This document shows, in pieces, positions 55,528 to 64,000 of a stretch of 64,000 bases of DNA (its first letter is position 1; every line of letters begins with the position of its first letter). The stretch comes from Glebionis coronaria (lineage: Eukaryota; Streptophyta; Magnoliopsida; Asterales; Asteraceae), in the NCBI GenBank assembly GCA_025667525.1, contig CM046876.1, positions 478,164,557 to 478,228,556 on the forward strand. The letters run 5' to 3'. The notes under the pieces were generated by a model. That model saw only the letters and a program-made list of their open reading frames with translations, ran no database searches and had not been told where the DNA came from. The position numbers were made by a program, and so were the translations under genes.

Positions 55528-57301
55528 CCAAGTCCCTTCCCCGATGCATCATTGTAGATTTGAAATCCACCCGTACCAGATGGTAGAGTAAGAATAGGTG
55601 CAGATACTAGCTTCTGCTTCAGGTCTTCAAAGCTCTTCTCTCGATCTTCAGTCCAGACGAATTTCTCCCCTTTCCGCATCAGTTTGGTCAATGGTAGTGC
55701 TAGGCGGGAAAAGTTCTCCACGAACCTACGGTAATAGCCAGCTAAGCCTAAGAAACTGCGGACTTCCGTCGCTGATGTCGGCCTTGGCCACTTAGTAATG
55801 GCCTCAACCTTCGCTGGATCCATAGTGATTCCTTCTGCTGATACAATGTGACCTAAGAATGCCACCTTGTCTAACCAGAACTCACACTTGGAGAATTTAG
55901 CATACAGCTGCTTCTGGCAAAGAATATGTAGTACTGTACGAAGATGATCTTCGTGTTCCTCCTTGGACTTTGAGAAAATCAGAATGTCATCGATGAAGAC
56001 AATGACGAACTTATCCAGAAATTCATGGAATATTCTTTTCATCAAATCCATGAACACTGCTGGAGCATTTGTCAGGCCAAATGGCATAACTACAAACTCG
56101 TAGTGGCCATAGCGGGTACGAAAGGCAATCTTAGTGATGTCCTGCTCCTTGACCCGTAGCTGATGATAGCCTGACCTAAGATCGATCTTGGAGAAGTGTT
56201 TGGCCCCTTGGAGTTGGTCAAACAGATCGTCAATGCGTGGTAGTGGATACCTATTCCGAATGGTAATCTTGTTGAGCTCGCGATAGTCTATGCAAAGACG
56301 CATACTGTCGTACTTCTTATTAACAAACAAGACCGGTACACCCCATGGAGATGTGCTCGGTCGAATGAAACCTCGTTCAAGAAGTTCTTGCAGTTGATCC
56401 TTCAGCTCCTTCAGCTCTATGGGAGCCATGCGATAAGGAGCCTTGGAGATTGGTTCAGCTCCTGGAATTAGCTCGATACTGAATTCCACTTCTCGTGCAG
56501 GTGGTATGCCCGGAAGTTCTGCTAGAAACACATCTTGGAATTCCGACACTATAGGTTGATCCTGAATCGATGGAGATTCAGCATCCATGTCGTGAACCGT
56601 AGCTAGATAACCCTCGCAGCCATGTGACAGTAGTGCACGCGCTTGCAGGGTGGATATGACTTGTACAGACCGTCCGGGTATGAACCCATTATGAATGTAC
56701 TCTGGTGCATTGACATCACCGAAGATAACTCGATATGAATGGCAGTCTATGGTAGCATGATACTTGGATAGCCAATCCATGCCCAAAATCATGTCGAAGT
56801 CATTCATGTCCAGCGGAAGTGCGTCGACAGGTCGAACCTTATCATCAAATTCTAGGGGAAGACTCTTGTATACATGGGTGATTAATACAGAGTCCCTCAA
56901 AGGCGTGGAAATAGTAAGCCTATTTTCTAGCGGCAAGGGAGGCATCCTAATGTTCTTAGCATAAGCAGTAGAAATAACCGAGTGAGTAGCACCCGTATCG
57001 AAAAGAACACATGCAGCGCGACCATACATATACAAGATTCCAGTGATGGTACCTGTAGACTTGTTGGCCTGGTCTCGAGATGTCGTGTAGACACGCCCGG
57101 CAGTAGGAGGCGGCTTGGTATCAGCATGTCCCGATGTACCCTCCATCTCACCCTTACGGCAATCCTTCATAATATGGCTAGGAAGACCACACTTGAAGCA
57201 CGCATCAGTAATACGGCGACATGGTCCTGGGTGCCTACGGTGGCAAGTAGAGCAAAGAGGATGAGTGTATCCTCCAGCAGGTGCCCTGGCTGGCTGAGGA
57301 C
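55413..57301 (-). CDS. gag-pol: Tekay-2 gag end, protease and RT (putative exon 4)
   Basis: Open on the minus strand from the acceptor at 57302 through zinc knuckles [12 protein letters not shown] and [14 protein letters not shown], protease [13 protein letters not shown] (about 57000), RT with [10 protein letters not shown] and [11 protein letters not shown] (about 56000), and the RNase H start [11 protein letters not shown]. The frame goes out of register near 55490 by one base and ends at 55413. The ATG at 57314 lies inside the putative intron and is not a likely start. Synthesises element DNA in working copies. Apart from the shift the domains look well kept. Confidence 0.85.
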
Positions 57302-57375
57302 CTGATAAAAACATTTTACATAAGACATGATAGTTGGGTACAAAGGACGAAGAGAATAATCGTAAGATTAAATAC
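57302..57375 (-). other. Putative intron 3 of Tekay-2 gag (74 bp)
   Basis: Minus strand: donor CACTG/GTATTT and acceptor TTTTTATCAG/GT. It splits a Gly codon after its first base; removal joins exon 3 to the zinc-knuckle exon in frame. AT-rich, with plant minimum-intron length. Confidence 0.75.
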
Positions 57376-57440
57376 CAGTGATAGCTGGACGGATAGGCTG
57401 CGAACCTCTCTGGTTCTGGTCCCTACCGTTTCCATGGTTC
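57376..57440 (-). CDS. gag: Putative exon 3 of Tekay-2 gag (65 bp)
   Basis: Encodes a short G/N/Q/R-rich linker (contains [16 protein letters not shown]). It completes a codon begun by exon 2 and ends one base into the next. Basic, low-complexity linkers before zinc knuckles are usual in Gag and would aid RNA binding. Too short to be found as a frame on its own; supported by matching phases on both sides. Confidence 0.7.
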
Positions 57441-57514
57441 CTGGTAGAAGTTTGCTAAAGTGTCAGAATATGAGTTATAACATAAAACATAAGGAATTTT
57501 GTAAGTATTAGTAC
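57441..57514 (-). other. Putative intron 2 of Tekay-2 gag (74 bp)
   Basis: Minus strand: donor AACAG/GTACTAAT and acceptor CTTCTACCAG/G. It splits a codon after its second base. AT-rich with a T-rich middle. Confidence 0.75.
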
Positions 57515-57613
57515 CTGTTGTTGTTGGATTGCCCGGCGTTGTTACGGTAATTGTCATTACCGCCACGCCTATCCGTAGCAGAACGGTCGTTAGTCTGACC
57601 GGTCCCCAGTTTT
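57515..57613 (-). CDS. gag: Putative exon 2 of Tekay-2 gag (99 bp)
   Basis: Encodes an N/G/R/D-rich linker (contains DRRGGNDNYRNNAGQ). It fits between exons 1 and 3 in phase if the acceptor is GGCAG ending at 57614. The other nearby AG (57618) would give an early stop. Without splicing this stretch is out of frame with exon 1. Confidence 0.72.
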
Positions 57614-57698
57614 CTGCCTGGAAGATACAGTTAAAGAGATGAATAATTGACATGTGGAAAGTATACGGATTGGTCACCGCTTGAATACGAATGTTTAC
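57614..57698 (-). other. Putative intron 1 of Tekay-2 gag (85 bp)
   Basis: Minus strand: donor AAGAG/GTAAAC and acceptor TCTTCCAGGCAG. In unspliced RNA the donor itself supplies an in-frame TAA after the Arg codon, ending Gag at 133 residues. In spliced RNA the frame continues. Confidence 0.75.
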
Positions 57699-58099
57699 CT
57701 CTTGTCGGGTCTTTCAGCTTCCCCGAACTCATCCCTCTCCTGCAGCATCTCCAGTTTACGTGCTACATCTGCTACTTGTGCTACCGTATCCAACGGAGCA
57801 CCTGATAAGTTATTTGCAATCCTTGGATTAAGAGCCCAACGAAAATGTATCGCTTGTTCTTCAGTGGTGCCTGCAGCTGTTCTCAGGACACCAGTATAGC
57901 GAAGGAAACGCTGCATGAAGTCATTGTTGTCTTCGTCAGGTCGATGTCTGAGGCTATAGTATTCCCTCATGAGCCGATTCCTTCCTTCCATGGGAAAGAT
58001 GTTAGGCGGGGGAGGATAACCGTCGTTATGAAGAAGAGCGTCTTGCATCTCTGCATCAGCAGCTGCAAATATTGCCCAGATATTGTTTGCGTTTGCCAT
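57699..58099 (-). CDS. gag: Tekay-2 Gag, exon 1 (133 aa if unspliced)
   Basis: Start ATG at 58099 (MANANNIWAIFAAADAEM), directly after an acceptor-like TACTGTCAG; an ATG further upstream at 58162 lies in leader-like AT-rich sequence and is less likely. It holds a compact Gag domain with REYYSLRHRPDEDNNDFMQ, RFLRYTGVL, TTEEQAIHFRWALNP and DVAQVADVARKLE. The arrangement recalls short Gag proteins of Asteraceae chromoviruses, from memory. It is much shorter than the Tekay-1 Gag and shares little with it. It ends at the intron 1 donor. Undamaged frame. Confidence 0.82.
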
Positions 58100-58102
58100 C
58101 TG

Positions 58103-58530
58103 ACAGTATGACATAAAACGTATAATTAAACAGTTCCAAACATAGAACATAAATACATACATGAAAAAAATTATACTAAAATTTCACGAGAAAAATTTTA
58201 TGCAAGAAAATTTTGTGTATGAATGCATGATGCAGTTTTATGAAAGCTTCTGTATGCTCGAGAGTGAACGCCTCTGGTCAGTTCACCCAAAACAAAGACA
58301 TTGCGAGGGGACGCCTATGGGTCGGTCCCAAATCTAAAAGTTTTGATAAAACACATGCGACTAAATAGGGTCAGTCCTGTACCAACCATTACTTAGTCAA
58401 AAACCCTGCAACAATGACATGTATATGTATGCTTAAAAAATGATGAATGCATGAAAACAACTGTCAGTTCTAGGAAGACCGTAGTGACTACCCACTAATC
58501 ATAGGTCATATTTGAGAGCCTACAGGTCGA
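58103..58530 (-). other. Tekay-2 5' leader
   Basis: About 430 bases between the primer site and gag with no supported frame. The part next to gag is AT-rich and T-rich on the minus strand and ends TACTGTCAG, like an intron end, so a leader intron is possible; I cannot place its donor. Confidence 0.5.
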
Positions 58531-58532
58531 AG

Positions 58533-58549
58533 CCTTGGCTCTGATACCA
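58533..58549 (-). promoter_or_regulatory. Tekay-2 primer-binding site
   Basis: Minus strand TGGTATCAGAGCCAAGG, four bases after the LTR end. Initiator methionine tRNA type. Confidence 0.9.
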
Positions 58550-58553
58550 TAAT

Positions 58554-59335
58554 TGTAACACCCCATTTTGGAAATGGAAATATCACAGTAATTATGGCGT
58601 GTCATCAAAGCATACAAGGTAAAATGTGTAAACATTACTTGACCATAAAAAGGAAAATACTGGAATCAAACATCGGTAGTCCAAAAGTAAAGCTCATCAC
58701 ACACAAACATAGTATAATAAAGGAAAAGGACTAAACAATGTCCAAAGCATAAGTATCAAAAGAAAGGAAATGCATAATGTAAAGAAGGCTAGACAGCTTC
58801 CAGTCCATATGCACGTACTCTTAGTGTCTACGAGCGTCCGTGAGTACCTGCCGTTTTGGGAACATAAAAAAGGAAAACGGCTGAGCAAATACGCTCAGTG
58901 CACGGATGTACAATAAAGCATGAATAGAATAAGCATATAACATAATAACAGCGGAAGAAAACTAAGTCTTGAGTAACCTGGTTAAGTCTTAATGAAACTG
59001 GTTTTATAGTTTGAAAGTCTTATGTTTATCTTATAAAAACTGTTTGTCATATTTTACCATTAGCCAATATAGGTCACGAAAATCCACCGTGCATGAATAT
59101 TTGGAGGGGTGACCTCATCATGCAAATTAGAGGGGCTGCCTCTAATTTAATATACTGGTTTATGGGTAGGAGGGATCAGCTCCTTGTGAAGGATGCAAGG
59201 CACACACCACATTCACCATGTAATCCTGAATAAAAACATGTAACTAGGATGCACCCATACGCCCCACATGATAAATATAAATAAATGGCCAAAAGTTGAA
59301 GGGACGCCACGAGCAATCACTCCGCCGTGGTGAAG
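58554..59335 (-). repeat. Tekay-2 5' LTR, partial (782 bp)
   Basis: Matches 50651-51432 of the other LTR, with small differences such as CAAAG/CACAG and CCAG/CTGG. It stops at GTGAAG before TGATAGG, the start of the next element; the intact LTR reads GTGAAGTCATAAC there. Confidence 0.9.
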
Positions 59336-59838
59336 TGATAGGTGTATAAACACCCATCTTTTCTACCACTTAATTACAATAATAACCGGACCAAAACGTG
59401 TATTTTATGTCTTTTATGTCGGAATTATGCGTGGTTTGTGTTTTTGTTGTGATTTAGGACGAAAAGGTGAAAAGTGGAGAAAACACGGACATTCACGGGC
59501 AATTACGGACTTTTATTGAAGAAAAAATGAAAGACGAAGTCAAGAAGTCAAGAGTGCAAAAAGAACGGAAGTCCAAGACCAACTCTGAAGATTTATCGAA
59601 GAAAAAGTCAAAAGACGGAAGTTTATCAAAAGCCGAAGAACTCAAGTCTATTTCATTGAAGAATTTAAAGACAAGTTCAAAGAAATCCCAAGCCAAAAAG
59701 TCCTTAAAGTCCAAGTTTAATGAAGATTAAAAGAAGGAAGGACTAATGATACAATTAATGAAGATTAAAAGAAGGAGGGACCTAATGACGCAATTAAGAA
59801 GAAATGAAGGAGGGGAGGAAGCTTCCTTAATCCTCCCC

Positions 59839-59846
59839 TATATATA
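59839..59846 (+). promoter_or_regulatory. TATA box of Athila-3 LTR
   Basis: TATATATA after TCCTCCCC, about 500 bp into the LTR. Probable core promoter of the element. Confidence 0.6.
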
Positions 59847-60294
59847 GATTAGGATGGTTATTATTTTTCTTTGTTGGCTAAGTGTGACAATTAGTCTTCC
59901 ACCATTTAATTACCTTGTCATTTAAATACTTGTCAATTTAATTACCTTGTCTTGCACCTTAAATTCATTTAATTTCAAGTAAGTTTCCATTTAATTCTTG
60001 TCAATCTTTACTTTATCTTGTTAATCTCTCATCTACCTTTCTTAATCTTTGATTTTTGTGTTCATGTTTATGTTCATGTTCATGCTTTTATTTTGATCAA
60101 AGTGATTTTTGATTATTGTGGTTAAATTTCTTTGTTTTATTGATTTAAATTGTTTGATTATGTTTACTGTTGTCTCGTTAATAGTTTAATTAAATCTTTG
60201 TGTTGATTTTGGTTGAATTTGTGTTAGATCGTGTTTATTTTTGATCCCTTGTTCTTCGGGAAGTTTGTTTCTGTGTTTGTATTCCCAGGAAAAG

Positions 60295-60770
60295 TTCCGA
60301 GCCAAGGTAAGAGAGGAGTGTTCATTCGGAAGTCTGAAAAGTTCCGAACCAGTAGCTGTTCATTCGGAACTCCAAAGTTCCGAACCAAGGGGTTTCATCC
60401 AGAACATTCAAAGTTCCGGATCAAGAGTGTTCATTCGGAACTCAAAAGTTCCAAGTAAAGACTTGCTCATTCAGAAGTTTCAAACTTCCGGATCAAAGGA
60501 AAAGTTCCGAGTCAAGCATTGTTTATTCGGAACTCAAAACTTCCGAGTCAAGACCTTCATTCGGAACTTAAAAAGTTCCGGATCAAGCAATTCTTTCGGA
60601 ACTTTAAAAGTTCCGGATCAATACTTCCGGACGAACTTCCGACTCAATTCTTCCGAACGAACTTCCGGATCAGCACCAAAACTTCCGACTCAAGGTAGCT
60701 TCATTCGGAACTTTAAAAGTTCCGAATCAAGGCTTTTCATTCGGAAGTTTTGAACTTCCGAATCAAAGGT
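60295..60770 (+). repeat. Tandem hairpin array in the Athila-3 LTR
   Basis: About a dozen degenerate units of roughly 32-40 bp, each with an AGTTCCGA- or AGTTCCGGA-like half, GATCAAG- or GAGTCAAG-like middle and TTCATTCGGAACT half. Neighbouring halves are complementary, for example TCGGAACT-CAAA-AGTTCCGA near 60525-60546, so each could fold. It lies downstream of the TATA box, so it would be in the transcript. Confidence 0.9.
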
Positions 60771-61204
60771 TTCTTGTCAGGTTCTTTCTGGTTTTTCTTT
60801 TTAAATTTCAGTCTTTTATTTTCAAGCTTAATTTTTCCTGCCTTTATTTTAATTGCACTTTAAGATTATTTGTTTTAGTTTTATTTTAGCCTTGCCTTAG
60901 TTTAAGTTTTAGTTGCGTTTTAAGATTGCCTTAGATAGATTTAAGTTTATGTCATTTACTTTAGTGCCCTTTAATTTCAGTCACGTTTTAAATACTTGCA
61001 CCATTATTTTAATTAGACTTAGATTTACTCTAAGAGCACCTTTACTTTAATTGCTTTGCACCTTTAATTTAAAAACAACGACACAACTATTTGTTTCACC
61101 AAAGAACGACTGAGTCACATAGAGAACCTAGATCAATTCGTTAAGATACCGAGAACACGAACTTGAACTTTAATTTTTTAATCGGGCAAAAGCCTTGTAT
61201 CAAA

Positions 61205-61222
61205 TGGCGCCGCTGCCGGCTC
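61205..61222 (+). promoter_or_regulatory. Athila-3 primer-binding site
   Basis: TGGCGCCGCTGCCGGCTC, close to the tRNA-Asp-type site of Athila/Tat elements, two bases after the LTR. Confidence 0.9.
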
Positions 61223-61455
61223 TTTTCGTAAAGATTAACGGTTTTCTGTGAGAGACGCGTTGCTTTTTGGGATCCGTTCACTTGTGAGCGTTATTTTTCT
61301 TGCATAAAAAAAAATTCAAAAAAACCATAAAAATTAAAAAATTGATAAAAACCCATAAAAATTAAAAATTTCAAAAATCCAAAAAGATTTTATCTTTATT
61401 GTGTATATATATTGTTTTTATGTTTGGTTTCTTTTTCTTTTGCATTTTCAGGTGT
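61223..61455 (+). other. Athila-3 leader with possible intron
   Basis: A gene-free leader. GTAAAG (donor-like, GT at 61229) is only seven bases after the primer site, and TTTTGCATTTTCAG (acceptor-like, ending at 61450) is five bases before the gag ATG. A 222-bp leader intron is possible but unproven. Confidence 0.4.
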
Positions 61456-64000
61456 ATGCGTACTAGATCTTCTAATTATCAAGAGCCCGAGCCTCAAGAA
61501 GATTTAGCTATGTCAGGTGTCAACAACAACATTCCACCGCACCTCAATAATAATAATAATAACAACAATGTTCTTCCACAGCCCGATCTTCGGACAATGG
61601 AGGAACTTTGTCAACCAACCATGTTTGGACGAGGAGGACCGATTGCGCCGATGCAAATCAACGCTCCTGAGTTTTCGTTGAAGCACCACATGATTCAGCA
61701 AGTACAAACAAACCCATTCCGTGGATTGCCTGATGATGATGCCAACAAACACCTCGACAAGTTCATTACAATCACCCAAAGCATGAAGTTGGCCGGTGCC
61801 ACAATGGATGAACTTCGCCTACAACTCTTTCCACACACTTTATTACATCATGCCGAGAAATGGTTTGATCGTCTCCCGAAGAATTCTATTCACACTTGGG
61901 ATGACATGACTCAACGCTTTTTGTCGCGCTACTTTCCACCATCCATGGTCACAAGCCTTCGCAATCAAATCAGCGGTTTCATGCAAGACCCTAATGAATC
62001 TCTTTTTGACGCTTGGGAGAGATATAATGTCTTGATCGATAGATGTCCAAACCACAACATGCTCCATGTGACCCTAATTGATACTTTCTACAACGGATTG
62101 ACTTTTCGAGATCGTGATACGATAAATGCAGCCGCAGGTGGCACATTCATGAAAAGGAGACCCGAGGAGTGTAGAGAGCTTATTGATAACATGACTACTC
62201 ACCACAAAAACTGGGATTCCTCTCCTTCTTCAAGGAACAACCCGAGAGTCAATGTTTCCTCTACCTCAGCAAACCCTGAGATGACCGAACTCACCCGCAT
62301 GATGACTGAAATGAGCAAAAGTATTACGCTTCTCGCTTCAAACCAACAACAACAACAAGTTAAAGCGGTTGCTAATCCTTGTGAAACATGTGGCGGTCCT
62401 CACTCATACACCGATTGTCCTTCGACACAAGGAAATCCGGAAAACGTGTATGCAGCTTATGGTAATTATTCACCAGAAAATTACCAAGCTAGACAACAAG
62501 GGGATAGAAATCTGCTGAGCTACCGGACCAACAACTACCTTTCACCCGGTTTTTCTCCTCAAAACCAAAACTCCGCCAACAACTACAATAGAAGCAACCA
62601 AATCCCACCAAGAGCTTCTAATCCTTATCATCCACCCGCTCAACAAACCCCACCCATTAACCCCGATGTTGAGGCTACAATGAGAACCCAAGGTGAGCAA
62701 ATCAAGAATCTACAGAGCCAAATAATCAATTTGAAAGGAGATATCATGAAGCAAGGTAATGACATTCGAACCGAGGTTCGCGATAATATTCAATCCTCCT
62801 TCAGCACTCAAACGACTGAACTAAAGAATCTGTTGGCTAGTTTCTTGCCCGCCACTCAACCTTCTACTTCAAGTTCTCTACCTTCAAACACCGTCACTAA
62901 TTCGCGAGCTAATGTGAGTGCTATTACTACTCGTAGTGGAGTTACCATCGTAGGACCACCAATCCCACCCCAATCATCTACACCTCCTCCACCACCATGT
63001 ATCCCTACTCCTCCTACACCTAGTATTAGTGCACCATTACCGTCTCCACCTCGTCATGACGATGTATCTCAGAAGGACCCTTCAACATCTCAACCTTTAC
63101 CAACTACACCTTCACCTTCCACCTATAAACCCAGAATCCCATACCCTTCTCGCATAGGCAAGACCAATGATCTAACAAAGGAGGACTCTCAAGTTACAAA
63201 ATATATCAATATGATTTCTCAAATGGGCTTCAGCATTAGTTTTCTTGAAGCACTTGTCCACATGCCCAAATTTGTTAAAGCATTTAAGGAATTGCTTAAC
63301 AAGATGGAGAAGCTGATTGAACTCGCCAACACACGCTTAAATGAAAACTGCTCTGCAGTTATTCTTAAAGAACTTCCGGAAAAGCTTAGAGATCCCGGTC
63401 ATTTTGTGTTGCCTTGCGTGTTCAACAACACTGAAGAATTTACTGCCCTTGCTGATCTCGGGGCTAGTATTAATTTGATGCCACTGAGTGTTTGGAAAAC
63501 ACTATCATTACCCGACCTTACTCCAACAAAGATGACTCTTGAACTTGCAAATCGCACTCTCGCTTACCCTGTTGGTATAGCCGAAGACGTGTTCATTAAA
63601 GTTGGCGCATTTACTTTCCCGGTCGACTTCGTCGTAGTTGATTATGAAATGGACCCTCGTATTCCTTTAATACTTGGTCGGCCATTCTTGAGAACCGGAT
63701 GTGCTTTAGTGGATGTTGCCGAAGGTGAGTTAATCTTAAGAGTCGGGAAGGATTCACAAATTTTCAAAATGGGGAAGCTTACAGGCAAATATTGTGGACA
63801 AGAATCAGTGAATATGATTAATGTGCTCGATGACTTTACCGTCTATGACAATCCTCTATTCGAGTCTTCCATCGATAATCCACTCTTTGACGATGATGTG
63901 GATGATTCTCGGTCCACTTTGGAACCTTCCCCCATTTATGATTCTCCACCGGTCTTTGATGCTTATGATGATGATGATTCTAGCTCAGATTCGGATGATT
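61456..64000 (+). CDS. gag-PR: Athila-3 Gag-protease polyprotein, intact and open at the window edge
   Basis: Open for 848 codons from ATG 61456 with no stop in the window. Low-complexity N-run near the N-terminus; capsid-like domain (about residues 75-250) with FRGLPDDDANKHLDKFI, WFDRLPKNSIHTW and RYFPPSMVTSLRNQ; zinc knuckle CETCGGPHSYTDC (about residue 311); N/Q/P-rich linker; a helical segment near 62690-62830; P/S/T-rich linker; FSISFLEALVHMPKF; retropepsin-like ADLGASINLMP (about 63452-63484) with VDFVVVDYEMDPRIPLILG; then an acidic D/E/S tail. It forms the particle and cleaves the polyprotein. RT should follow to the right. ATG chosen as the first in frame after the leader; no damage seen. 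Confidence 0.92.
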   Translation, partial: MRTRSSNYQEPEPQEDLAMSGVNNNIPPHLNNNNNNNNVLPQPDLRTMEELCQPTMFGRGGPIAPMQINAPEFSLKHHMIQQVQTNPFRGLPDDDANKHLDKFITITQSMKLAGATMDELRLQLFPHTLLHHAEKWFDRLPKNSIHTWDDMTQRFLSRYFPPSMVTSLRNQISGFMQDPNESLFDAWERYNVLIDRCPNHNMLHVTLIDTFYNGLTFRDRDTINAAAGGTFMKRRPEECRELIDNMTTHHKNWDSSPSSRNNPRVNVSSTSANPEMTELTRMMTEMSKSITLLASNQQQQQVKAVANPCETCGGPHSYTDCPSTQGNPENVYAAYGNYSPENYQARQQGDRNLLSYRTNNYLSPGFSPQNQNSANNYNRSNQIPPRASNPYHPPAQQTPPINPDVEATMRTQGEQIKNLQSQIINLKGDIMKQGNDIRTEVRDNIQSSFSTQTTELKNLLASFLPATQPSTSSSLPSNTVTNSRANVSAITTRSGVTIVGPPIPPQSSTPPPPPCIPTPPTPSISAPLPSPPRHDDVSQKDPSTSQPLPTTPSPSTYKPRIPYPSRIGKTNDLTKEDSQVTKYINMISQMGFSISFLEALVHMPKFVKAFKELLNKMEKLIELANTRLNENCSAVILKELPEKLRDPGHFVLPCVFNNTEEFTALADLGASINLMPLSVWKTLSLPDLTPTKMTLELANRTLAYPVGIAEDVFIKVGAFTFPVDFVVVDYEMDPRIPLILGRPFLRTGCALVDVAEGELILRVGKDSQIFKMGKLTGKYCGQESVNMINVLDDFTVYDNPLFESSIDNPLFDDDVDDSRSTLEPSPIYDSPPVFDAYDDDDSSSDSDD

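Larger units (their letters stand above)
50651..59335 (-). mobile_element. Tekay-2, chromodomain Ty3/gypsy element with intron-like gaps in gag
   Basis: Minus-strand element: 3' LTR 50651-53596, purine tract 53597-53610, pol and gag 53674-58099, primer site 58533-58549, and the 5' LTR starting at 58554 but interrupted at 59335/59336 by a third Athila/Tat element. The rest of that LTR is beyond the window. The LTR pair differs at a handful of positions in the first 150 bases compared. The chromodomain at the end of integrase fits the Tekay/Del lineage. Confidence 0.9.
59336..61202 (+). repeat. Athila-3 5' LTR (1867 bp)
   Basis: Begins TGATAGGTGTA and ends CCTTGTATCA, followed by AA and the primer site. 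It has a TATA box at 59839-59846 and a hairpin-forming tandem array at 60295-60770. A K/S-rich frame at 59467-59730 upstream of the TATA box is probably not a gene. Confidence 0.85.
59336..64000 (+). mobile_element. Athila-3, Athila/Tat-type Ty3/gypsy element (5' part, runs off the window)
   Basis: Plus-strand element with LTR 59336-61202, tRNA-Asp-type primer site 61205-61222, leader, and an undamaged gag-protease frame. It interrupts the Tekay-2 5' LTR and so is the most recent insertion of the right nest. TGAAG (59331-59335) would be the target-site copy. RT, integrase and the 3' LTR are beyond the window. Confidence 0.9.

Noticed and set aside
57302..57314. ATG at 57314 as the start of the Tekay-2 protease-RT protein
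   Set aside because: The four codons before the join are the T-rich end of the putative intron (ATGTTTTTATCAG). Upstream exons in matching phase explain the frame better, and the zinc knuckles belong to Gag.
57614..57620. Alternative acceptor CTTCCAG at 57618 for Tekay-2 intron 1
   Set aside because: It would place exon 2 in a frame with a stop after about 12 codons; the next AG (57614) restores the frame into exon 3.
59467..59730. 87-codon K/S-rich protein
   Set aside because: It lies in the LTR upstream of the promoter, is low-complexity, and has no supporting signal.
60231..60753. Two overlapping frames of 75 and 170 codons as genes
   Set aside because: They are translations of the hairpin repeat array inside an LTR, with no domain and with repeat-driven composition.
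1..64000. Host plant genes, tRNA genes or miRNA precursors
   Set aside because: Every long frame could be assigned to a retrotransposon, and no cloverleaf or other gene signature was recognised by eye. A tRNAscan and Rfam search would be the deciding test.

Overview
The window is plant nuclear repetitive DNA: an AT-rich stack of nested LTR retrotransposons in which I find no convincing host gene, tRNA or rRNA. Three kinds of element occur: Sirevirus and Tork-like Ty1/copia, chromodomain Ty3/gypsy of the Tekay/Del type, and Athila/Tat-type Ty3/gypsy with tRNA-Asp-like primer sites. The protein style (Sirevirus gag with a cluster of zinc knuckles and a large 3' ORF, short chromovirus gag) recalls composite-family (Asteraceae) genomes. 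That placement is from memory and only moderately sure; eudicot is safer.

Left nest (1-38930), outermost to innermost. (1) A minus-strand Tork-like copia: 5' LTR 38589-38930, gag and protease fragment 37098-38120, cut at 37097. (2) Athila-1, minus strand, inserted there: 5' LTR 33061-37097, broken gag-protease 29936-32341, no RT, RNase H or integrase, and a 3' LTR surviving as 1-1612 plus 26371-27151. (3) Tekay-1, plus strand, inserted in that 3' LTR at 1613-26370: two 2645-bp LTRs, 5-bp target duplication ATTAG, an extra ORF upstream of gag, and a gag-pol full of stops and frameshifts. (4) A Sirevirus, plus strand, inside Tekay-1 at 5809-18128: open gag, broken pol and an env-position gene that appears to be split by an intron. 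It is flanked by two identical 848-bp copies of host element sequence instead of a 5-bp target duplication.

Right nest (38931-64000). A worn copia pol fragment (38931-39577) borders Athila-2 (minus strand; 3' LTR up to 42631, broken pol and gag 44650-50360). Tekay-2 (minus strand) sits in the 5' leader of Athila-2: 3' LTR 50651-53596, pol and gag 53674-58099, and the first 782 bp (plus-strand order) of its 5' LTR at 58554-59335. That LTR is interrupted by a third Athila/Tat-type element on the plus strand: LTR 59336-61202, primer site 61205, and a gag-protease frame open from 61456 to the window edge, the least damaged reading frame here.

The most interesting signals are about RNA processing. 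The Tekay-2 gag-pol frame is restored only if three short GT-AG introns (85, 74 and 74 bp) are removed, and the first donor carries the stop codon that would end Gag in unspliced RNA. The Sirevirus 3' gene is likewise in frame across a 949-bp putative intron that holds six copies of a ~102-bp tandem repeat. Tekay-1 has a strong leader donor and acceptors before both its extra ORF and gag. None of this was tested by alignment or transcripts; all rests on reading the sequence.
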